This document shows, one piece after another, positions 56,928-64,000 of a DNA stretch of 64,000 nt. Source of the stretch: Thioalkalivibrio sp. AKL19 (GTDB lineage: Bacteria; Pseudomonadota; Gammaproteobacteria; Ectothiorhodospirales; Ectothiorhodospiraceae). The notes under the pieces were generated by a model that saw only the letters and a program-made list of their open reading frames with translations, did not search any database and was not told the DNA's origin. Each line of letters opens with the position of its first letter. Position 1 is the stretch's first letter. The translations under genes were made by a program, and so were the position numbers. The stretch lies in contig NZ_ATUK01000011.1 in NCBI RefSeq assembly GCF_000420165.1, positions 1 through 64,000 on the forward strand, given 5' to 3'.

Positions 56928-57837
56928 CGCGGCGCGCACCGACGCCCCCGTACAGGATCCGGACATCGCGGCCTTCCTGGCCCACTTGCGCGATGTTCGC
57001 GGTCATTCGCCGCATACCGTCCAGGCCTACCGGCGCGACCTGACGCGTCTTCGCGGGCTGCACGAAGGCCCCTGGGAGACGCTGAAGGCCGCGGACATGC
57101 GCCGCATCGCCGGGCAGCTGGCCCGCCAGGGACGCCACCCACGCTCCATCCAGCGCTTCCTGTCGGCCGTGCGGGGCTTCTTCGCCTACCAGGTGGAACA
57201 GCGGCGCATGCCAGCCAATCCGGCCGCCGGCATGCGCGGGCCGCGCGCCGGGCGCCCGCTGCCACGCGACCTCGATGTCGACCAGACCCAGCAGGCGCTG
57301 GCCCCGGCCGAGGGCCTGGACCCGACGCTGGCGGCCCGCGACCAGGCGATGCTCGAGCTGCTGTATTCGTCCGGGCTGCGCCTGTCGGAGCTCACCGGGC
57401 TGGACCTGGTCGATCTCGACCTCGAGGCCGGGCTGGTCCGCGTGCTCGGCAAGGGCCGGCGCGAGCGCAGTGTCCCGGTAGGCCGGGTGGCCCGCGAGGC
57501 CCTGCGCACCTGGCTGGCACGCCGCGGCGACTGGGCCACGGCGGACGAGCGCGCCGTGTTCGTCAGCCGTCGCGGCCAGCGCCTGGGCAACCGCGCGGTG
57601 CAGCGCCGGGTCGCCGAGGCCGGTCGCCGTGCCGGCCTGGACGTGCGCCTGCACCCCCACCGCCTGCGCCATGCCTTCGCCAGCCACCTGCTGGAGTCGA
57701 GTGGCGATTTGCGGGCCATCCAGGAACTTCTCGGCCACGCAAACCTTGAAACCACCCAGATCTATACCCATCTCGACTATCAGCACCTGGCACAGGTGTA
57801 TGATGCCGCCCATCCGCGGGCCCGCCGGAGGGACTGA
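56899..57837 (+). CDS. xerC: Tyrosine recombinase XerC
   Basis: 312 residues. Acts with XerD at dif to resolve chromosome dimers. SAM-like N-domain, then the catalytic R in [11 protein letters not shown] in [14 protein letters not shown] in LGHANLETT, and Tyr289 in IYTHLDY. Position after DUF484 confirms XerC rather than an integrase. Confidence 0.95.
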   Translation: MSSGPTPRPDAARTDAPVQDPDIAAFLAHLRDVRGHSPHTVQAYRRDLTRLRGLHEGPWETLKAADMRRIAGQLARQGRHPRSIQRFLSAVRGFFAYQVEQRRMPANPAAGMRGPRAGRPLPRDLDVDQTQQALAPAEGLDPTLAARDQAMLELLYSSGLRLSELTGLDLVDLDLEAGLVRVLGKGRRERSVPVGRVAREALRTWLARRGDWATADERAVFVSRRGQRLGNRAVQRRVAEAGRRAGLDVRLHPHRLRHAFASHLLESSGDLRAIQELLGHANLETTQIYTHLDYQHLAQVYDAAHPRARRRD

Positions 57838-57955
57838 TCCGGCCGCGATCCACCCGCCGGGTGAACGATCCCGGGTAGCCGCGACCCAACACCGTGCCCC
57901 GAGGGAAACCTTGATCCGGGTTTCCCCCAGATACACAGCCGGACAGGAGAGATCC

Positions 57956-58498
57956 GTGGAACAGTTTCGCGGCACCACCATCGTTTGCGTCCGCAAGGAC
58001 GGCGCCGTCACCCTCGGGGGCGACGGCCAGGTATCCCTTGGCAACACCGTGATGAAGGGCAACGCGCGCAAGGTGCGCCGCGTCTATCACGACCGTATCC
58101 TCGCCGGCTTTGCCGGCGGCACCGCCGATGCCTTCACCCTGTTCGAGCGCTTCGAGGGCATGCTGGAGAAACACTCCGGCAACATCACCCGCGCCGCCGT
58201 CGAGCTGGCCAAGGACTGGCGCACCGACCGCGCCCTGCGCAAGCTGGAGGCGCTGCTGGCCGTATCCGACCGCGAGAACTCCTTCGTGATCTCCGGCAAC
58301 GGTGACGTGATCGAACCGGAGAACGCCCTGATCGCGATCGGCTCCGGCGGCCCCTACGCGCAGGCCTCCGCCCAGGCCCTGCTGCAGAACACCGACCTGT
58401 CGGCCCGCGAAGTCGTGGAGAAATCCCTGAACATCGCCGCCGACATCTGCGTGTACACCAATCACAACATCACCCTGGAGAGCCTGGACGCGGAGTAA
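57956..58498 (+). CDS. hslV: ATP-dependent protease subunit HslV
   Basis: 180 residues from GTG 57956 with GGAGA upstream. [16 protein letters not shown] is processed to expose the catalytic Thr of [21 protein letters not shown] and GSGGPYAQ are conserved. Forms the peptidase rings of the HslVU proteasome-like complex. hslU follows after 41 bases. A convincing sigma-32 promoter was not found upstream. Confidence 0.96.
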   Translation: MEQFRGTTIVCVRKDGAVTLGGDGQVSLGNTVMKGNARKVRRVYHDRILAGFAGGTADAFTLFERFEGMLEKHSGNITRAAVELAKDWRTDRALRKLEALLAVSDRENSFVISGNGDVIEPENALIAIGSGGPYAQASAQALLQNTDLSAREVVEKSLNIAADICVYTNHNITLESLDAE

Positions 58499-58539
58499 CG
58501 CGACCCGGCGCCAAGCGATTCGACCAAGGCCCATTTGCC

Positions 58540-59874
<1,335 letters not shown>

Positions 59875-59920
59875 CGCAGCCACGCCGGGTACGACGTCCC
59901 GTGATCTGCGCCAGGGGGCG

Positions 59921-60832
59921 CTACTCGGGGGCCCCCTGGCGATAGGGGTCGAGCCAGCCCTCGGGCGGCGGGTGGAAGCGCTTGTAGGCCCAGTTGTACT
60001 GCTCGGGGCAGCGCCGCACCAGGGTCTCCACATGGGCGTTGATCGCCGTGGCCGCGCGCGCGAAATCGCGGTCGGCCACCTCCGGCCCGGCCTCGACCTC
60101 GTGATAGCGAAAGCCCCGACCCCCGGGCAGGCGCTCGGCAAACAGGAATACCACGTGATCGGCGCGCCCGCGCAGCAGGCGCGGGAGCAGGGTCATGGTC
60201 AGGGCCGGGCGCCCGAAAAACGAGGCGTGCTGTCCCGAGGCGCCCTTGGGGCTCTGGTCCGGCAGGATTCCGATGATCTCGCCGCGGTCGCGGGCCTGCT
60301 GCAGGATGCGCAGGCCGCTGCGATCGGCCGGGGCCAGCTCCGCCCCGGTGGAGGCCCGGGCCGCGCGAACCCAGCGATCAATCTCCGGGGTCTTGAACGG
60401 GCTGTACAACGTGGCCATCGGACCGTGGCGGGCGGCATCCAGGCCGGCGAACTCCCAGGAACCCAGATGCGGGGCGCACAGGAACAGCGCCCGGCCGACA
60501 GGGCGCTGGCGCAGGCGCGCGTACTGCGGCGGCTGGACGGCCAGCGTCTCCAGGCGTTCCGGGGGCGACTGCCACAGCCAGGGCGATTCGGTCAGGGCCC
60601 GGCCCATGGCCATCAACGAGCGGCGTCCCACCCGCCGCCGCCAGGCCGGGTCCTTTTCGGGGAAGCACAGCGCCAGGTTGATGCGGGTGATACGGGCCGC
60701 CCGCGTGGGGAGATACCAGGCAAGCGCCCCCACCCCGCCGCCAAGGGCGTGGTTTACCCGCAGCGGAAGTCGCGCGAGCAGGCGCAGGCCGCCCCCGATC
60801 AGGCGGTCACGCAGATGCCGACGTGGGGCCAT
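59921..60832 (-). CDS. LpxL/HtrB-family lipid A acyltransferase
   Basis: 303 residues with an N-terminal hydrophobic anchor region. The acyltransferase H-x4-E/D box is HLGSWE; further family marks are NLALCFPE, PDQSPKGASGQ, FFGRPA and the C-terminal QYNWAYKRF. It adds a secondary acyl chain to lipid A. It overlaps the end of ttcA by 26 bases. Confidence 0.9.
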   Translation of the reverse strand: MAPRRHLRDRLIGGGLRLLARLPLRVNHALGGGVGALAWYLPTRAARITRINLALCFPEKDPAWRRRVGRRSLMAMGRALTESPWLWQSPPERLETLAVQPPQYARLRQRPVGRALFLCAPHLGSWEFAGLDAARHGPMATLYSPFKTPEIDRWVRAARASTGAELAPADRSGLRILQQARDRGEIIGILPDQSPKGASGQHASFFGRPALTMTLLPRLLRGRADHVVFLFAERLPGGRGFRYHEVEAGPEVADRDFARAATAINAHVETLVRRCPEQYNWAYKRFHPPPEGWLDPYRQGAPE

Positions 60833-61613
60833 GTTCGGATACTTCGGGTTCGACGGCCCTGTCCGGCGGTGGCTCGCGCGGGGGAATGCCGCCCTCGGTC
60901 ATCAGGGGTTTGAGGGTGGTGCGCAGGTTGCGGAACAGCCGGGGGTGCTGCGCCTCCTCCTGCGCCAGCAGCTGTTTCATGTGCTCGCGCTGGGTGGGCA
61001 TGGCGAAGCAGGCCGGGCAGTTGTCGAGGATGACCGGCAGCCCCGCGGCCGCGGCGAAGTCGCGGGTCTGGCGCTCGCGCACGTAGACCAGCGGGCGGAT
61101 GACCCGCAGGTCCCCGGCGTCGATCGCGTAGTGAGCCTTCATGGTGCGCAGCTGGCCGCCGTGAAAGGCGCTCATCATGAAGCTTTCCGCGAGATCATCG
61201 AGGTGCTGGCCCAGCGCCAGTACGTTGTAGCCGTGTTCGCGCGCGGTGCGATACATCAGGCCGCGCTTCATGCGCGAGCAGAAGGAACAGAACGAGTCGT
61301 TGTCCATGTGCTCGCCCGCAAGCTCGGCGATGGGCTCGGACACGAAGTGATAGGGGATGCCGTAGGCACCGAGGTAATCCATCAGCCGCTGCGGCTCGAA
61401 GCCCTCGATCTCGGGGTTGATAGTGACCGCCCCGACCTCGAAACGGACCGGGGCCCGCCGAGCGAGGTTGTGCAGCAGCCACAGCAGGGTGAGCGAGTCC
61501 TTGCCACCGGACAGGCCGACCAGGATGCGGTCGCCCTCGCGGACCATGTCGAAGTCGGCGATGGCGCGCCCGGCGAGGCGGCGGATCGAGGCAGGAACGG
61601 CGGGTGTCTTCAT
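60807..61613 (-). CDS. ttcA: tRNA 2-thiocytidine synthase TtcA family
   Basis: 268 residues. PP-loop SGGKDS at 35-40 adenylates tRNA. Two CxxC pairs (CSFC and CPAC) can hold the 4Fe-4S cluster used for sulfur transfer to C32. ATG 61613 begins MKTPAVPASIRR. C-terminal tail is Pro/Glu-rich and extends into the next gene. A TtcA-like protein with another tRNA target is possible. Confidence 0.88.
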   Translation of the reverse strand: MKTPAVPASIRRLAGRAIADFDMVREGDRILVGLSGGKDSLTLLWLLHNLARRAPVRFEVGAVTINPEIEGFEPQRLMDYLGAYGIPYHFVSEPIAELAGEHMDNDSFCSFCSRMKRGLMYRTAREHGYNVLALGQHLDDLAESFMMSAFHGGQLRTMKAHYAIDAGDLRVIRPLVYVRERQTRDFAAAAGLPVILDNCPACFAMPTQREHMKQLLAQEEAQHPRLFRNLRTTLKPLMTEGGIPPREPPPDRAVEPEVSEHGPTSASA

Positions 61614-61798
61614 GGGGCCGCAACATAGGCCGGGCGCCGGCTGCACGCAAGCACCAGCATGGCGGTGCGGGGAGGGGCACGCAAAGGCCTGGTGCGCAGC
61701 GCGCCGTCCTGCACCGGGGATGGGCAATGCATGCGCCGGGAGGGTGCGCAGCCTGCGGGAACGCCGCGCGCGCACAGCCTGTGGCGCGGCTTCGGGCA

Positions 61799-61814
61799 TG
61801 GCACCCCGTTTGCA
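61799..61814 (+). promoter_or_regulatory. Sigma-54 promoter of the 61.85-kb gene
   Basis: TGGCACCCCGTTTGCA matches TGGCACG-N4-TTGCW at 11 of 12 defined positions. Predicted start is near 61826, 24 bases before the ATG at 61850. No clear GCAC-N7-GTGC enhancer was seen in the 236-base gap. Confidence 0.75.
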
Positions 61815-61849
61815 TAAGCACGGGAAAGCGATGTCCACCGGGAGACCCC

Positions 61850-62161
61850 ATGCACGACCGCAAGAGCCTCAGCCTGGCTGCCGAGCTGCGACGGAACCTG
61901 CGGGCCGAATTTCCCTCGGTGGCACGGCTGTCGGTGAGCGAGCCGGATTTCATGGAGGCGATCCTGGACTATGCCGGGCGCTCGCAGTCGAGCCTGGTAC
62001 AGGCCGCGGCCCTGACCCTGCGCAGCCAGCTGGAAGGATCGGGGTATCTGCGGCCGCCGTCACCGGCGAAGACCGCAGAGGCGCCGGACCCGGATGGCGG
62101 GCAGGGCCCTGCGCACAACCGGCGCGTCTATCGGGGACGGGTGATCGAGGACCCGGAGTAG
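61850..62161 (+). CDS. Hypothetical protein under a sigma-54 promoter
   Basis: 103 residues: a helical, Leu/Ala/Ser-rich N-terminal 60 residues (LSLAAELRRNLRAEFPSV; FMEAILDYAGRSQ) and a Pro/Asp/Arg-rich, probably disordered tail ending RVIEDPE. No family recognised, no Cys, no signal peptide. GGGAGA precedes the ATG. The strong -24/-12 promoter implies control by a specific activator (nitrogen, motility, or stress). Confidence 0.65.
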   Translation: MHDRKSLSLAAELRRNLRAEFPSVARLSVSEPDFMEAILDYAGRSQSSLVQAAALTLRSQLEGSGYLRPPSPAKTAEAPDPDGGQGPAHNRRVYRGRVIEDPE

Positions 62162-62234
62162 CGGCGACGGGCCGCGGGAGGGTTTCGCAGGCGGGGCGTT
62201 TTGGCGACACTCGGTGTTTTTCCGGAGAGCCGCC

Positions 62235-63221
62235 ATGGATGCACTGTACCCCGAGATCGAACCCCACGGGATGGGCCGCCTGAAGGTCGGCGACGGCCAC
62301 GAACTCTACTTCGAGGAATGCGGCAATCCGGAAGGGATTCCGCTCGTGTTCCTGCACGGCGGGCCGGGCTCGGGTTGCGAGAGTTGGCATCGCCGGTTCT
62401 ACGACCCCGAGCATTACCGCATCGTGCTGTTCGACCAGCGCGGATGCGGACGCTCGACCCCGCACGCCAGCCTCGAGGCGAACACGACCTGGCACGGGGT
62501 GGCGGACATCGAACGGCTGCGCGAGCACCTGGGGATCGAGCGGTGGGCGGTATTCGGCGGGTCATGGGGCTCCACCCTGGGGCTGGCGTATGCCCAGAGG
62601 CACCCGGAGCGGGTGCTCGGCCTGGTGCTGCGGGGGATCTTCCTGTGCCGCCCGCAGGATATCCAGTGGTTCTACCAATCCGGCGCCGACCGCCTGTTCC
62701 CCGAGGCCTGGACCGAATACCAGTCCGTGATCCCCGAGGCGGAGCGCGACGACATGGTGGCTGCCTATTACCGGCGGCTGACCAGTGACGATCGCACGGT
62801 GCGCGAGGCGGCGGCGCGGGCCTGGTCCGGCTGGGAGGGGCGCACCTCCTGCCTGGTGCCGAACGACCACGTGATCGCCCATTTCGAGGATCCGGACGTC
62901 GCGGTGAGCCTGGCCCGGCTGGAATGTCACTATTTCCTGCACGATACCTTTCTCGAGCCGGACCAGCTGCTGCGCGACGCCGGACGGCTGAGCGGGATTC
63001 CCGGCACGCTGGTGCACGGACGCTATGACGTGGTCTGCCCGGTCAACCAGGCGGTCGCCCTGCACCATGCCTGGCCCGAGGCACAACTGGAAATCGTACC
63101 GGATGCCGGCCACTCCGCCGCGGAGCCGGGGATCGTGCGCCGGCTCGTCGCCGCCACCGACCGGCTGGCCGCGGCACTCGCCGGGCAGGTCGAGCCCGGT
63201 ACCGGCAGGGGCCAGGCGTGA
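62235..63221 (+). CDS. pip: Prolyl aminopeptidase (proline iminopeptidase)
   Basis: 328-residue alpha/beta hydrolase releasing N-terminal proline. The oxyanion motif HGGPGSG, nucleophile S110 (FGGSWGS), Asp in GRYDVVCP and His in DAGHSA are all seen; DQRGCGRSTPH is typical. Its stop overlaps the dtd GTG (GTGA), a pair often seen together. Confidence 0.95.
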   Translation: MDALYPEIEPHGMGRLKVGDGHELYFEECGNPEGIPLVFLHGGPGSGCESWHRRFYDPEHYRIVLFDQRGCGRSTPHASLEANTTWHGVADIERLREHLGIERWAVFGGSWGSTLGLAYAQRHPERVLGLVLRGIFLCRPQDIQWFYQSGADRLFPEAWTEYQSVIPEAERDDMVAAYYRRLTSDDRTVREAAARAWSGWEGRTSCLVPNDHVIAHFEDPDVAVSLARLECHYFLHDTFLEPDQLLRDAGRLSGIPGTLVHGRYDVVCPVNQAVALHHAWPEAQLEIVPDAGHSAAEPGIVRRLVAATDRLAAALAGQVEPGTGRGQA

Positions 63222-63664
63222 TCGCATTGATCCAGCGCGTGAGCGAGGGCCAGGTAACGATCGACGGGGAGGTCGTCGGCGCGATCGGGCCCGGGCTGGT
63301 GGCCCTGGTGGCGGTGGAGCCGAACGACACCGAGGCGAGCGCCGAGCGCATGCTGGACCGGCTGCTGGGCTACCGGGTGTTCGCGGATGCGGAGGGCCGG
63401 ATGAACCGCAGCCTGGGGGAGACCGGCGGCGGGCTGCTGCTGGTGCCGCAGTTCACGCTCGCGGCCGACACGCGCAAGGGGATGCGTCCGAGCTTCTCCG
63501 GGTCCGCCAGTCCGGAACACGGCGCCACGCTATTCGACGTTTTGGTCCGTCGCGCATCCGAACGCCACGCACCGGTCGCCAGCGGGCGCTTTGGCGCGGA
63601 CATGCAGGTGAGCCTGACCAACGACGGGCCGGTGACCTTCTGGCTGGAGGCCCGTGGCCAGTGA
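63218..63664 (+). CDS. dtd: D-aminoacyl-tRNA deacylase
   Basis: 148 residues from GTG. Proofreads D-Tyr-tRNA and Gly-tRNA-Ala. Family marks: MIALIQRVSEGQVTIDGE, SLGETGGGLLLVPQFTL (each in part), PSFSGSASPEHG for the S-Q/A loop and the cross-subunit Gly-Pro in NDGPVTFW. Confidence 0.95.
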   Translation: MIALIQRVSEGQVTIDGEVVGAIGPGLVALVAVEPNDTEASAERMLDRLLGYRVFADAEGRMNRSLGETGGGLLLVPQFTLAADTRKGMRPSFSGSASPEHGATLFDVLVRRASERHAPVASGRFGADMQVSLTNDGPVTFWLEARGQ

Positions 63665-63784
63665 GCCGCGACGGGCGACCGAACCCAAAACCAGGTCAAG
63701 GGCGAATTAACCACAAAGACCTTCTCTGTGTCCTTCGTGTTCTCTGTGGTGACAAATACGGCGTTCGTGGGCCGCAAACGAAGA

Positions 63785-63805
63785 GACCCGGCACGAGGCC
63801 GGGTC
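63785..63805 (-). terminator. Hairpin terminator of the gene at the window edge
   Basis: GACCCGGC (63785-63792) pairs with GCCGGGTC (63798-63805). On the minus strand TCTTCGTTT follows. It is 36 bases beyond the stop at 63841. The adjoining stretch 63709-63750 has a degenerate repeat of TCTGTG and TTCGTG blocks. Confidence 0.7.
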
Positions 63806-63840
63806 CCTGAGAGCAACGCTGGGTTCGCTGTGCGCGCGGA

Positions 63841-64000
63841 TCAGGCCGCGCGGCGCAGGAACGGGCGCTGGCCGGACTGGACCGCGCGACGGATGAAGTC
63901 GGCACGGCCGGCCTCGCGCTGGTTCAGGTTGTCGGCGCACTGCGACGGCTCGTAGGCGGCAGCGGAGAGCATCACTTCCAGCTCGCACAGGTCGACCTTC
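63841..64000 (-). CDS. C-terminal part of an unknown protein (cut by window end)
   Basis: The last 52 codons are open to the window edge, reading KVDLCELEVMLSAAAYEPSQ at the start and ending FIRRAVQSGQRPFLRRAA and stop. It looks helical, with two Cys and a basic end. The strong codon bias and the downstream terminator support a real gene. I do not recognise it. Confidence 0.6.
   Translation of the reverse strand, partial: KVDLCELEVMLSAAAYEPSQCADNLNQREAGRADFIRRAVQSGQRPFLRRAA

Noticed and set aside
56899-57837. Phage or genomic-island integrase
   Set aside because: Position after dapF-DUF484 and full chromosomal XerC features; no att sites or phage genes nearby.
57911-57932. Sigma-32 promoter for hslVU (TTGATC with CCCCAGAT)
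   Set aside because: The spacer is only about 8 bases against the needed 11-16.

Overview
The window is GC-rich bacterial chromosome with tightly packed, often overlapping genes. Gene orders are those of Gammaproteobacteria: rhlB divergent from trxA-rho, lptM-lysA-...-dapF-DUF484-xerC, hisB-hisH-hisA-hisF-hisE, tatABC, plsC next to glyS-glyQ. A soxYZ pair (sulfur-compound oxidation) and a bacterial phosphoribulokinase (Calvin cycle) in the same 64 kb point to a chemolithoautotrophic sulfur oxidiser. Together with many acidic tails and osmolyte-type genes this suggests a halophilic or haloalkaliphilic member of the Ectothiorhodospiraceae such as Thioalkalivibrio. That assignment is an inference from content, not from a search.

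Layout. 1-1.2 kb: an IS110-family element with a probable bridge-RNA region ahead of its recombinase. 1.2-4.2 kb: a protein-quality operon (hsp20, cbpA, degP-like protease) behind a heat-shock-type promoter. 4.2-8.7 kb: yicC/DUF2835 divergent from rph-rdgB-hemW and two small genes, the last a Rof-like Rho inhibitor. 9-12.2 kb: rho, trxA, rhlB. 12.2-14.9 kb: tRNA-Thr, a cysteine-free Fur/Irr-like regulator, tRNA-Gly, thiS-thiG-trmB. 14.9-18.8 kb: a double UspA protein, an SLC13-type transporter with TrkA-C domains, and phosphoribulokinase. 18.8-23.0 kb: an unknown gene with a FIST-domain protein, aldo/keto reductase, tatD, tcdA. 23.1-30.7 kb: an unknown gene, plsC, glyS, glyQ, a CDF metal transporter, and glnA with a textbook sigma-54 promoter and two NtrC-type sites.

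30.8-40.2 kb is the most unusual region. Eight genes on the minus strand run from a MarR-type regulator through a small membrane protein, an N-carbamoyl-amino-acid hydrolase family enzyme, an isochorismatase-family amidase, an SSS symporter, a 40-residue membrane peptide, an ATCase-like carbamoyltransferase lacking the aspartate-binding motif, and an asparagine-synthetase-like amidotransferase. A porin gene diverges from it. I propose that it makes, imports and breaks down an N-carbamoylated, amidated amino acid. The known Ectothiorhodospira osmolyte N-alpha-carbamoyl-L-glutamine 1-amide would need exactly these activities, and glutamine synthetase is the adjacent convergent gene.

40.3-45.5 kb: ampG-like permease, xth, pyrE, a cupin, gpmI. 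45.5-52.0 kb: tatCBA and hisEFAHB read as one minus-strand series, interrupted by a 301-bp inverted-repeat element that supplies the hisB stop codon. 52.1-53.4 kb: soxZ, soxY and divergent lptM. 53.4-59.9 kb: lysA, a methyltransferase, dapF, DUF484, xerC, hslV, hslU. 59.9-64 kb: an LpxL-like acyltransferase and ttcA, then a sigma-54-promoted unknown gene, proline iminopeptidase, dtd and a gene cut by the window end. No rRNA, CRISPR array or prophage was seen.
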